Assembly (NCBI GenBank): GCA_902363835.1
Contig: CABJBM010000005.1
Span: 62,001-126,000, forward strand
Origin: Lachnospiraceae bacterium
GTDB taxonomy: Bacteria; Bacillota; Clostridia; Lachnospirales; Lachnospiraceae
Length of the DNA stretch: 64,000 nt
Direction of reading: 5' to 3'
The position numbers were made by a program, and so were the translations under genes. Of this stretch, positions 16,419-25,685 are shown piece after piece. The stretch's first letter is position 1; every line of letters begins with the position of its first letter. The notes under the pieces are model-generated. The model was not told the origin of the DNA and did not search any database. It worked only from the letters and a program-made list of their open reading frames with translations.

Positions 16419-17257
16419 AGAGTCCTCTTAATTATACAGGGGGAAAGTTTAAGATCCTGGAACCTATTTTTAAGGTATTTCCCGGGGATATCCGCACCTT
16501 TGTGGATGTTTTTGCAGGGGGCTTTAACGTAGGGATCAATGTGGACGCCAGGCAGATTATATGCAATGACCAGATCACCTATGTGATTGAGCTTTACCAG
16601 ATGTTCCGTTCCGCGGACATCAGGGAAATCCTGGAAAAGATCCGGGGTCTGATCGTAAAGTATGAACTGACCCAGCAGAATCAGGAAGGCTATTATGCCC
16701 TCCGTTCAGATTATAACAGAACAAAGGACTTAATGGAGCTGTTTGTGCTGGCCTGCTACGCTTTTAACCATCAGATTCGCTTTAATAACAGCCATGAGTT
16801 CAATTCTCCCTTTGGAAGGAACAGGAGCTCCTTTAACGGCAGCATTGAAAAGAATCTGACGGAGTTCTGCCAGGCTCTCCATGAAAAGAACATTGAGTTT
16901 TCAAATCTGGACTTTATGGAACTGGACTTTTCGGAACTGGGGCCGGAAGACCTGGTTTACTGTGACCCGCCCTACCTGATTTCCACAGGGAATTACAACG
17001 ATGGGAACCGGGGGTTCAAGGACTGGAAAGAAGAGGAGGAAAAGGCCCTTTTGGGGCTTTTAGACCGGCTTCATGATCAGGGGACCCGGTTTGCCCTGTC
17101 CAATGTCCTGTATCATAAGGGATTGTCCAATGACCTTTTAATTGAGTGGAGCAAAAGGTATCAGGTTCATTACATTGACAATACTTATTCCAACTGCAGC
17201 TATCAGTTTAAAGAACGGGATGCGGTTACGGTTGAGGTGCTGATTACTAATTTTTAA
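16409..17257 (+). CDS. D12-class DNA adenine-N6 methyltransferase, Dam-like (second of a pair)
   Basis: This 282-residue Dam-type enzyme has SPLNYTGGKFKIL (residues 5-17), the cofactor motif FVDVFAGGFNVGI (about 31-43), the family segment FNSPFGRNRSSF and the catalytic CDPPYL near residue 189. It starts inside the end of the preceding methyltransferase gene (ten-base overlap), so the two are translationally coupled. It differs clearly from its neighbour and is not a simple duplicate. The recognition site is unknown. Downstream is the edge of a region of broken ATPase genes, so a lost endonuclease gene is conceivable. Confidence 0.87.
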   Translation: MYIKSPLNYTGGKFKILEPIFKVFPGDIRTFVDVFAGGFNVGINVDARQIICNDQITYVIELYQMFRSADIREILEKIRGLIVKYELTQQNQEGYYALRSDYNRTKDLMELFVLACYAFNHQIRFNNSHEFNSPFGRNRSSFNGSIEKNLTEFCQALHEKNIEFSNLDFMELDFSELGPEDLVYCDPPYLISTGNYNDGNRGFKDWKEEEEKALLGLLDRLHDQGTRFALSNVLYHKGLSNDLLIEWSKRYQVHYIDNTYSNCSYQFKERDAVTVEVLITNF

Positions 17258-17304
17258 TACTGAATATGTATCAGAACATGGTTGGGGGCTGTCGCAAAAT
17301 AGCC

Positions 17305-18942
17305 TTAATGAAAAATAATGCACAAAAATACGTCTTGATTCAGGTTATAAAAGCCCGTGCCAAGACGTATTTTCATGTTATCCATATGATTTTTTATATA
17401 AATTGCTATCACAGATTCATTTTGCAGCAGCCCCATGAGGATAGGTGTGCACAAACCCATGTTGATCAAAAGCTGAATGGCCAGCATGGGTATATCGGCA
17501 GCAAAAAACACATAAAAGAATATCATGGAAAAGAAATTGCCTAAATTACCAATCATAGCATGTTTTATATATTTATTGATGTTTACAAAAATACTTCGGC
17601 CGTATTGAATCCCATCCAAAATCACGCCTAAATCATCTTCAAGCAATACAATGTCCGCGCTGTCCTTTGCCACATCGGTTGCGTTGTGGACAGCAACTGC
17701 TACATCTGCCAGTTTAAGGGAAGGAGCATCATTAATACCGTCTCCCTGATAACCCACTACATGGTGCTTTTTAAGGCGGTTGATTATATTGTATTTTTGT
17801 TCCGGTGTAACCCTTGCAAAAACAGAGCATTCTTTTAATACGGTTTCCAATTGCGTATCCGTCATTCTTTCAAGCTCATCTCCTGAATAGACTTTATCCC
17901 CATCATTTGAAAGTCCCAGTTCTTTGCTGACATATTCTGCTGCCAGCTGTGTATATGGCAGGTTTTCAGTATGATTTGAAAGCTCAAGTAGAGTTTCAGG
18001 CGCGCCCATAACCACTGAATATAATTTGTCATCCTCCGGACTGCGGACAACAGCTCTCCTTCTTCTTGCAGCAGGATCAAAGGGAAAGTTTTGAAGCTGT
18101 ATCCAAAATGCTGCCTGTTTCCTGACTTCCTCCGTCACATATTGTAAGAACGCCCGGTCAAAGGAATTCACATATTTATTATTTTCTACTTGTAAATCTT
18201 CAATAGAAACATAGGCAAATGTTTGAAAAAGCATTTCATCTTCTGATACTACATTGGAAACCGTAAGGTAATCTTCGGTCAGTGTACCGGTTTTATCCGT
18301 ACAGAGAAGATTAATCCTTCCAAGGCTTTCAATGGCTGTCAGTCTTTTTACGATTACTTTTTGTTTCGACAGCTGCAAAGCGCCGTAGGAAAGGTTAATT
18401 GTGGTAATCATTGGCAGGGCTTCCGGCACCACCGTCATTGCCAAAGCAATAGCAAATATTAATATTTCCCCAAAATCGCTGACATTGCGTATGGTAAAAG
18501 CCTTAGCTGCCAGCATAAGAACAATTGCGGCACCAATTATACGCAGCAAAGAAACACTGAATTCTCCAAGAGATTTTTGATATGGCGTTACTTTCCTTGT
18601 ATCATTGGACAACCCTGCGATTCTGCCCAGCTCACTTTGATTGCCTGTGGCAAAAACAAAACATCTGCAGTGGCCTCTTTCAATTACGCTGCCGGTAAAA
18701 AGCAGGCTGCCATTGGCATCAATGTGATTGCTTCCCTTGCTTACAGGAATTGATTCACCGGTCAACTGGGACTCATTTACGGAAAGATTGTAAGACTCAA
18801 TAATTTTTAAATCTGCGGGAACCACATCTCCCCCTCGCAATAGAACAATGTCTCCACATTCAATTAATTGTGATAGTTTTTCAACTGCCTTACTTGAACG
18901 ATATTCCTGAATAAAGCTTAAAAACGAGTTCAAAAAAAACAA
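17305..18942 (-). pseudogene. Broken P-type cation ATPase (N- and C-terminally truncated, internal deletion)
   Basis: The frame begins in the middle of helix 2 (LNSFLSFIQEYRSSKAVEKL) and so lacks the N-terminal domain and first helix. Intact motifs are LTGES, PEALP, CTDKTGTLTED and GDGINDAPSLKLADVAVAV. Between the KGAPE-like motif (VMGAPETLLEL) and VYSGDELERM the conserved GLRV..DPPR..TGD segment is missing, a loss of about 90 residues. After IGNLGNFFSMIFFYVFFAADIPM the last four or so helices are replaced by unrelated sequence. A functional pump is very unlikely. The nearest family by motif is the MgtA/Ca-type group. It abuts an XRE fragment at an eight-base T-run. Confidence 0.85.
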
Positions 18943-18946
18943 TAAC

Positions 18947-19204
18947 CATGCCGACAGCCTGTAACAATTCTTCCATGGGTATATCTAAATACTTGGAAAA
19001 TTGCTGCAGGTGATACATGTTTGCAGACTGTTTTCCACTTAGTATCCTTGATATGCTTGATGTGCAAATTCCGCTTAGTGCGCTTAATTTTCGTAAAGAG
19101 AGGGATTGTCTTACAACGGCCCTGTTGATAATAGCTCCTAATTGTGATGTACCATTATCTGGTGTGCCATTAAATTCCGGATATTCTTTGATGCATATCC
19201 CCCC
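18947..19204 (-). pseudogene. Fragment of an XRE-family regulator
   Basis: Read on the minus strand, this stretch encodes LRKLSALSGICTSSISRIL, then SGKQSANMYHLQQFSKYLDI and PMEELLQAVG. This is a good XRE helix-turn-helix of the kind found at the start of clostridial regulators. There is no in-frame ATG, GTG or TTG before it. The reading frame then runs into a different frame of a truncated ATPase at the eight-base homopolymer 18932-18939. It is therefore a remnant, apparently joined to the ATPase by a deletion. The upstream GGGGGG run at 19199-19204 is also a frameshift-prone site. Confidence 0.6.
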
Positions 19205-19302
19205 TCTTTTATTTGATGCTATATTTATATTCGCAACAAGATAAAATAATGGCTGATAAAGAGATTTTCTAATGCCAAGTCCCTGCTTCTGACTGACATA
19301 TC

Positions 19303-20790
19303 CTATTCACGGATGCTCCGCTTTAACCAGCCGGCAGCTTTTAATATGTGATATGCCTCCACTGCCTTACGGCATACATTACCCAAAAAGCTATGCACAT
19401 GGTAGCTGAAATACACCAGGGGCATATAAAAAAATACGTTCCGGCTGAACAGGGTGGATAACATAAACAAGCTGCCCAAAAGTGCAAAACACAGGATAAA
19501 GCAGCAAATCAGCCCAGCCAGCAGCAATTGAATACGCTGTGTATAAGGCTTTGCCAACTGTGCCAGCTGGTAAAAGCCTATGACTCCTATGAGGAATACG
19601 ACCATGGTGGAAGATTCCGTTGTAGGAATATGAAAGAAAATGCTTGCTGATTGTATATAAAGTGTATTAAAAACAACTGTAAGTGCAGCGGGGATTGTGT
19701 GTTCTAAAATGTTAGTGAGGAGCTTTCCCTCCGGCCGGGCGTAATTTGCCTGCAGCGCCAGGAAAAATGAGGGTATGCCAATGGTCAGTTCATTAATGGG
19801 CATCATTTGCAGCGGGGCAATGGGATAGGGATATGGAATAAAAATATAAATCAGGGTGAGCAAAACAGAGTAAACGGTCTTTAAAAGAAAGACTGCCGCA
19901 ACTTTTTCAATGTTGTTGATAACCCTTCGCCCTTCTTTCAGAACCTCAATCATGACACTGAAATCATCAGATATTAATACGAAATCAGAAGCTGAGCGGG
20001 CGGCATCGCTTCCGCCAACCATTGCAACGCTGCAATTGGCTTCCCGCATTGCCAGAATATCGTTTACACCATCTCCGGTCATACATGCGGTATGACCGTT
20101 TCGTTTCAACCCGCGTATTAACTCCCGCTTTTGCTGCGGTGTCACATGGCCGAATATGGTATATTCTTCTGAAATAGCGGCATAGTCAGCATCAATTCCC
20201 AGCAAACTCATATCAATGCTTTTTTCTGATCCTGAGATTCCGGCCTTTGCCGCAACTGCACTGACAGAACGGGGATTATCGCCGGAAATCACTTTTAGAA
20301 TCACACCTTCCTGTGAGAAATACCGGAAGGTCTCATTTGCATTCTCCCGCAGATGGTCAGAAAGAATCAAAAGAGCCAGGCAGCTTAGTTCCTCCGGAAG
20401 ATTTTCTTCCACAATAGGCAGGGGAGAGTATGCAAGGCACAGCACTCTCAGTCCCAGGGCAGCCTCTGTATTGGCCTGCTCTAAAAAATCCTTATTACTG
20501 CCCCTGAATATGATATTTGGCGCGCCGAGGATATAGCTGCCCTTTTCTTTAAAAACAGCACCGCTCCACTTGCGCTCCGATGAGAAAGGTAAAGTTGTGT
20601 CAGCAGCCCAGTTTTCAGTTTTGCCAAATGCTTTGGTCAATGCGGCGGCTGTTGCATTTTTGTCTTCCAGGGTTCCCATTAGTTCAGATACGGCTAATTC
20701 AACTTCCCTTTCAGAAATATGGGAATATAGCTTCAGCCTTTCAAACTGCAGTGATCCGTCTGTTATTGTTCCTGTTTTATCCATCTGCAC
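19303..20790 (-). pseudogene. 3' part of a second broken P-type ATPase
   Basis: The frame opens QMDKTGTITDG, the phosphorylation site that normally lies near residue 300 of such pumps. It continues through the nucleotide-binding domain, ISGDNPRSVSAVA and MTGDGVNDILAMREANCSVAM to six C-terminal helices. The actuator domain with TGES and helices 3-4 are absent. The matching N-terminal part is the overlapping frame at 20777-21244, shifted by one reading frame. Together they are one gene with an internal deletion of about 200 residues. By motif it is the HAD-IC type common in Firmicutes. Confidence 0.85.
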
Positions 20791-21244
20791 AAATCTGGTT
20801 GCCCATATCCAATACTATAATATCGTCAAGCACAATTTCATCCTGGGGCACGGAATACTCCACTCCATCCCGGATTACGGTCACATGTGCTTTGGCTAAT
20901 ACAGATAGTTTATCTAATCCGCGTTTTGCCCTCAACTCCTGAAAAATGCCCATAAAAGTATTGCTGACAGCAACGCCAAGAAAGAGTATGTTTTCCGGAT
21001 GTCCCACAATTACCAGGATTATTGCCAGGAAGATATTGATGAAGTTGAACAGTGTAAAAATATTCTTTGATATAATACTGGAGATTGTGGGAGTCAGCCC
21101 TGTTCCCTGCACATTTACGGCCCCTGCATCCATACGGCTGCGGACTTGTTCTGCAGTCAGGCCGATACTGGCATCAGGATTACAGCGCTTTAATGATTTG
21201 CAGGTTTTATTTATTAACAATCCTTTTCCTTTTCTATCTTTCAT
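20777..21244 (-). pseudogene. 5' part of the same second P-type ATPase
   Basis: These 155 residues include a short N-terminal domain (GLTAEQVRSRMDAGAVN), two membrane helices (about 60-100) and the start of the actuator domain, ending GNQICADG. In intact relatives that motif is followed by TGES and, some 200 residues later, by the phosphorylation site. Here the sequence at 20777-20790 passes directly from CADG in one frame to QMDKTGTIT in another. This marks the deletion endpoint. Confidence 0.83.
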
Positions 21245-21417
21245 AAGATGGCCACCATTATAATTGATATATTATTTCGTTATTAATTGGTCTGTGTTAC
21301 GGCTCATTTTGTTAAAGTCAATAAGTAAGAGTCTTCCAAATAGGTTTCCCGTTTTTTCAGTGAGTTAAACAAGCCTTCTTTCCGGTTGTATTTTACAGCC
21401 ATTCAATGGTTACGCCA

Positions 21418-21455
21418 ATAAAAAAAGGCCGGCTGAATTTTATGATTCAGCCGGC
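21418..21455 (-). terminator. Intrinsic terminator of the GNAT gene
   Basis: On the minus strand GCCGGCTGAAT and ATTCAGCCGGC form an 11-pair stem followed by a T-run (the A-run at 21418-21426). The gap 21245-21510 otherwise shows nothing convincing. Confidence 0.85.
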
Positions 21456-21510
21456 TCAGACTGCTTTGAAACTAAAAGACTGCATAGGGAAAAATGAATA
21501 TGCAGTGTTA

Positions 21511-22080
21511 TTAGTCAGCAGCTTTCTTTGTCTGCAGTTTTCGGGGAAGCCATTGACACCATTCTGATCTCAATATGGCGTATTCAAAAGTATCCAGCCA
21601 TACAGGCTTTCCGCTGCTGTCGGTTTTAAAATAAATATTTTGCAAAAGCAGGCCTTCCCGCCTCATATGTAAGAGTTCAAGCAGTTTCCAGGAATGGTCA
21701 TTCTTTGGGTTGCACATGGCTGTGATCCGCCTTGCTCCCAGATGTGTAAATGCATGGTCAAGGATAGCCCTGGCGCTTTCTGTGGCATATCCCTGGCCGT
21801 GGTACTTTTTGTTAAACACATATCCTAATTCCCATGTATTAAAGTCTTCTTTGCCCAGATACAGGTTCCCTATTAACTTTTCAGTTCCTTTCAGGCAGAC
21901 CGCGTAGAAAGATTCATCATTTGATCTTCTGACTGCTTCTTCTTTGGCCTGGGCTTCTGAATAAATATCATATGGTTCAAAGGCAACGGTTTCCTTGTCA
22001 GACAAGTATTCATACATATCCTGCCAATCGCTTTGTTCAAATTTTCTAATAATCAGTCTGTCTGTAACGATGTTTTTCAC
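21511..22080 (-). CDS. GNAT-family N-acetyltransferase, RimJ/RimL type
   Basis: This 189-residue acetyltransferase begins VKNIVTDRLIIRKFEQSDW, the usual RimJ/L opening. It carries the acetyl-CoA loop region ELGYVFNKKYHGQGYATESARAI (Q/R-x-x-G-x-A type) and the CNPKNDHSWKLLELL segment. The GTG start at 22080 has GGAGG five bases ahead; a longer frame upstream lacks a ribosome site. The acceptor may be a ribosomal protein, antibiotic or small amine. Upstream hairpins (22199-22260) suggest leader control. Confidence 0.82.
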   Translation of the reverse strand: MKNIVTDRLIIRKFEQSDWQDMYEYLSDKETVAFEPYDIYSEAQAKEEAVRRSNDESFYAVCLKGTEKLIGNLYLGKEDFNTWELGYVFNKKYHGQGYATESARAILDHAFTHLGARRITAMCNPKNDHSWKLLELLHMRREGLLLQNIYFKTDSSGKPVWLDTFEYAILRSEWCQWLPRKLQTKKAAD

Positions 22081-22198
22081 TCTGACCTCCTTTTCTTTCT
22101 TTAAACCGGTTATTATGTATGTAAAATAATGACAGCATATCCGCAAATGTATATGAAGCTTTTCAACATGATAATGAAGGCACAGCTTTTATAAAAAA

Positions 22199-22260
22199 GA
22201 GTGAGGGTTTTCACTCCTTTCAGAGCAGTCTGAGATAAAATAGTTATTTTGTCTCATTTT
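22199..22260 (-). promoter_or_regulatory. Hairpins in the probable leader of the GNAT gene
   Basis: On the minus strand a hairpin of GAGA-C-AAAATA with TATTTT-A-TCTC (about 22233-22256) is followed by GAGTGA/TCACTC (22199-22216) and six T. The second has the form of an intrinsic terminator about 115 bases before the GNAT start. It could be an attenuator for that gene, or the end of a small minus-strand transcript. The rest of the gap up to 22468 holds the plus-strand phosphatase promoter region and no ORF. Confidence 0.45.
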
Positions 22261-22468
22261 CTTATTTAACCATAATTTTGCACTGTTTCAGATAAATTGC
22301 AATCGTTTTTTATTCGATGAATATGGCAGCAGCGCCGCTGTTATTGGGGTATGCGTACCCGCATAAAAAGCGGGAAAACTGATGCGTAATTATACTTAAC
22401 ATCATGCTTGTTTTGTGGTATTCTTGATTTGTGAGGTTTATATAATATTATACATGGAGGGTGTTTGA

Positions 22469-23629
22469 ATGAAAAGGAGAAAATGTATTTCAATCGGCTT
22501 ATTTATTGCTGTATTCTTAAGTGGTGCTAAGCCTGTTTACACCATGGCTTTTGAAAATGAAGGTGTAATACAAGAGTCGCAAAATCAGTTGTCCGCTAAG
22601 GTTTCAAAAGTGCATGAAAAGTATGGCAATGTATATATTGATATTAAAAATCCCGATTTTCTAAAATTATTCCAATATGGCGACATTGTGGATGTGGCAA
22701 TTGGAGGACAGTTTTTGGAGGTTCCGGTATGTTCTTCCTATAGTGATGTGGACAGCAAGAAAGTTGTTATAGTTGCATCCTCAGCTGAGGAAAAAGCCAA
22801 TGAGGACATTATATTGGCAGTAAACCTGGGCAGCTTTGCAGATACATACGGGACGGCTGTTCATGATAATGTAACGATCACCCTTTCAAAAAAGGGAGGA
22901 TACTTGGATGAATACGAAGTGCGCCAACTAAAACGTACTAACAACAGAGATGATTATAGCAGTGATGAGGTGTTTGCCAATTTCCGTGAAGTAACGTATG
23001 GCAGTATAGCTCCAGGCAGGTTATACAGGTCCTCCAACCCCATCAATCCGGAAATTGGAAGAAACCAATACGCTATGCGGCTCACGGAGGCTGCGGGAGT
23101 TAAGGTTGTATTTAATCTTTCAGAAACAGCCGGGGAGGTTGCGGCCCATTTGGGAACTGATGCCAACGGCAATCTTGCATATTACAAGGGACTGAATGAT
23201 ATGGGTAATGTGTATGCAATGGGCATGGGACTTGATTCACAATCAGAAGACTTCAAGCAGAAGCTTGCTGTTGTTTTGCGGGAAATGGGCAATAAGGAAG
23301 GTCCGTACCTCATTCACTGCGTAGAGGGAAAAGACAGGACTGGTTTCGTTGCCGCATTGCTGGAATCCCTGATGGGTGCGAAATATTGGGAGATTAAAGA
23401 TGACTATATGGACAGTTTCGTTAATTTCTTCCATGTGCCTGTGGCACCTGGCCAATATGACCGGATTGGGAACAACAACATCCTGGAGAGTATGAGGCAG
23501 ATGGCCGGTATTCCCAAAGGAAGCAGCCTTAAAGGAGTGGATTTGTCCAAGGCAGCAGAAAGTTATATCAAGTCAATCGGTTTGACTGACGATGAAATAG
23601 AAAAGCTTAAAGTCAATCTTTCCAACTGA
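22469..23629 (+). CDS. Secreted tyrosine phosphatase (Y_phosphatase3/LipA-like)
   Basis: This 386-residue protein has an N-terminal signal peptide (residues 1-26, cleavage near VYTMA), a 150-residue N-terminal region of unknown fold, and a C-terminal phosphatase domain. The catalytic P-loop is HCVEGKDRTG, with Cys284 and Arg290 (CX5R). Upstream, NFREVTYGSIAPGRLYRSSNP is the family entry motif. Relatives such as Listeria LipA dephosphorylate phosphotyrosine and phosphoinositides outside the cell. GGAGGG precedes the ATG. It stands alone, with a large hairpin after it. The substrate is unknown. Confidence 0.88.
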   Translation: MKRRKCISIGLFIAVFLSGAKPVYTMAFENEGVIQESQNQLSAKVSKVHEKYGNVYIDIKNPDFLKLFQYGDIVDVAIGGQFLEVPVCSSYSDVDSKKVVIVASSAEEKANEDIILAVNLGSFADTYGTAVHDNVTITLSKKGGYLDEYEVRQLKRTNNRDDYSSDEVFANFREVTYGSIAPGRLYRSSNPINPEIGRNQYAMRLTEAAGVKVVFNLSETAGEVAAHLGTDANGNLAYYKGLNDMGNVYAMGMGLDSQSEDFKQKLAVVLREMGNKEGPYLIHCVEGKDRTGFVAALLESLMGAKYWEIKDDYMDSFVNFFHVPVAPGQYDRIGNNNILESMRQMAGIPKGSSLKGVDLSKAAESYIKSIGLTDDEIEKLKVNLSN

Positions 23630-23659
23630 GGCAGACGAACAAGCAGGCTTTCATGACAG

Positions 23660-23731
23660 CACAAATGGCAGATGAATAAAGGGTATGATACATGTCTCTG
23701 TGAGACACCCTTGATGCATCTGCCATTTGTG
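23660..23731. repeat. 72-base, three-tier inverted repeat between converging genes
   Basis: CACAAATGGCAGATG (23660-23674) pairs perfectly with 23717-23731 (15 pairs). Inside, AAGGGT (23679-23684) pairs with ACCCTT (23707-23712), and GTCTC pairs with GAGAC around TGT. A/T-rich sequence follows on the plus strand. It probably terminates the phosphatase and potD transcripts, but it is longer and more regular than the other terminators here. Confidence 0.8.
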
Positions 23732-23789
23732 TTATTTTATAATCATGGGGTAATAAGAGATTCCGTGCCATTTGCACTGCTCAAGGCCA

Positions 23790-24884
23790 TTAATTGGATT
23801 TTACTTCTTTCCATGCTTCATTGTAAAGGGAATCCACCTCATCCCCCAGATACTTATACACTTCGCTGTTCTTTAAAGAATCCACGTCCGGGAAAACGGC
23901 TTTGTTGTTCTGCAATTCCGGATCAAGGAGATCAAAGGCACCTTTATTTGGAGTCGGATAGGTGATGTATTCAAAATTCTTTTTTGCAATATCAGGACGG
24001 CAGAGGAAATCAATCCATTTTTCTGCATTTTCCTTGTTGGGAGCATTGGCAGGAATGACCCAGGAATCCAGCCAGATGTTGCTTCCTTCTTCAGGAATCA
24101 CATATTCCAGGGAATAGTCAAGGCCAAGGTCCTTTACCTCATTCTGGATATAAAGCATTTCCCCGGAGTAGATAACGCCTACTGCGGCCTCGCCGCCGAT
24201 CATCTTATCCCGGACCTGATCAATGACATAGGCCTGCACCAGAGGCTTTTGCTTGATCAGCAGTTCCTTTGCTTCCCTGATTTCTTCCTCATTGGTGGTG
24301 TTGGAGGAATAGCCAAGGGATTTTAATGCCACCATAAAGGCATCCCGGACGCTGTCCTGCATGAGGATATTGTCCTTAAACTTTTCATCCCAAAGGTCGG
24401 ACCATTTGGTGGGAGCATCCTTGGGATCTACCATGCTGGTATTATAAAGGATTCCAACGGTTCCCCAGCAGTAGGGAACAGAATATTTATTTTCCGGGTC
24501 AAAGCTCTTTGACATTTCCTGGTATCTGGGATCGATCTCCTTTACATTGGGAACATTGTCAAAATTAATCTCAGCCAGAAGATTGTTTTCGATCATTTTC
24601 TGGATCATGTAATCGGAAGGGCATACGGCATCATATTTTACTCCGCCTGCATCGATAACAGGATACATCTCTTCATTGGTTTCAAACATGTCGTAAACGA
24701 CCTTAATACCGGTCTCTTTTTCAAACTGCTCAATAACGGACTCGTCAATGTATTCGCCCCAGTTGTACACGTAAACCTCTCCGCCGCCTGTCTTGGTAGC
24801 GGATTTTCCGCAGCCGCTTAAAAGGGAGACGGAAAGGAGGGATAAGGCGCTGACAGCCATGATCTTGGATAAAGTTTTTTTCAT
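23790..24884 (-). CDS. potD: Spermidine/putrescine-binding lipoprotein
   Basis: This 364-residue substrate-binding protein belongs to the polyamine ABC importer. The lipoprotein signal ends LLSGCGKS, so the mature protein is anchored at Cys26. PotD-like features are VYVYNWGEYIDESVIEQFEKE at the mature N-terminus, ending with FEKETGIKV, and the WLDSWVIPANAPNKENAEKW segment near residue 293. It follows potC by 12 bases and is the last gene of a regulator-potABCD operon. Whether it prefers spermidine or putrescine is not evident. Confidence 0.93.
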   Translation of the reverse strand: MKKTLSKIMAVSALSLLSVSLLSGCGKSATKTGGGEVYVYNWGEYIDESVIEQFEKETGIKVVYDMFETNEEMYPVIDAGGVKYDAVCPSDYMIQKMIENNLLAEINFDNVPNVKEIDPRYQEMSKSFDPENKYSVPYCWGTVGILYNTSMVDPKDAPTKWSDLWDEKFKDNILMQDSVRDAFMVALKSLGYSSNTTNEEEIREAKELLIKQKPLVQAYVIDQVRDKMIGGEAAVGVIYSGEMLYIQNEVKDLGLDYSLEYVIPEEGSNIWLDSWVIPANAPNKENAEKWIDFLCRPDIAKKNFEYITYPTPNKGAFDLLDPELQNNKAVFPDVDSLKNSEVYKYLGDEVDSLYNEAWKEVKSN

Positions 24885-24896
24885 GCGAGTGTTCTC

Positions 24897-25685
24897 CTAT
24901 TGTTTTTTACGCTTTGGTGCAAAGTTGGTGATGAGAAGCAGCACCAGCACCGTTATAAAGATGATATTTGACAGGGCGTACATGGAAGGCTTAATCCCCC
25001 GGCGCACTTCGCTGTAGATTAAAGTTGAAAGAGTATTGATTCCTGCTCCCCTGGTAAAATGGGTGATGATAAAGTCATCTAAGGACATGGTGAAAGCCAG
25101 AAGAAAACCGGAGAGCACACCGGGAAGAATATCCGGGAACACCACTTTAAAAAATGCGGAAACCGATGTGGCGCCCAAGTCCATGGCGGCTTCATAAGTA
25201 CTTTTATCCGTTTGCTTCAGTTTGGGCATGACGCTTAAAATGACATAAGGAATATTAAAGGTAATGTGTGAAATCAAAATGGTCTGAAAGCCCAGGGAAA
25301 TTCCAAAGGCGATAAACGCCAGCATGAGGGAGATTCCCGTAACAATATCCGCGTTCAGCATGGGGATGTTGGTAATTCCCATGAGAAGGGACCGGGGGAC
25401 CCGGTTCATGCCGTTAATGGCAATGGCAGCCGCAGTGCCGATGATGACTGCAATCAGCGATGATAAGAATGCGATCAGCAGGGTGTTGTAAAGGGCCGTC
25501 ATAATGGTGCTGCTTGAGAACAGCTCACTGTACCACCTGGTGGTAAAGCCGCCCCACTGGGTACGGGATTTTGAGCTGTTAAAGGACAGCACTGCCATGG
25601 TAGCAATAGGGGCGTATAAAAATACCATAATGATCACCAGGTAAAAATCCTGGATAAAGCGTTTAATAAAACTTTTGCTGTTCAT
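24897..25685 (-). CDS. potC: Polyamine ABC transporter permease PotC
   Basis: This 262-residue inner-membrane permease has about six helices. It begins with a helix at residues 15-35 containing VIIMVFLYAPI and carries the coupling loop EAAMDLGATSVSAFFKVVFP near residue 165. The SLDDFIITHF segment is typical of PotC. Its ATG overlaps the potB stop by one base, so the two are translationally coupled and form the channel together. Confidence 0.93.
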   Translation of the reverse strand: MNSKSFIKRFIQDFYLVIIMVFLYAPIATMAVLSFNSSKSRTQWGGFTTRWYSELFSSSTIMTALYNTLLIAFLSSLIAVIIGTAAAIAINGMNRVPRSLLMGITNIPMLNADIVTGISLMLAFIAFGISLGFQTILISHITFNIPYVILSVMPKLKQTDKSTYEAAMDLGATSVSAFFKVVFPDILPGVLSGFLLAFTMSLDDFIITHFTRGAGINTLSTLIYSEVRRGIKPSMYALSNIIFITVLVLLLITNFAPKRKKQ

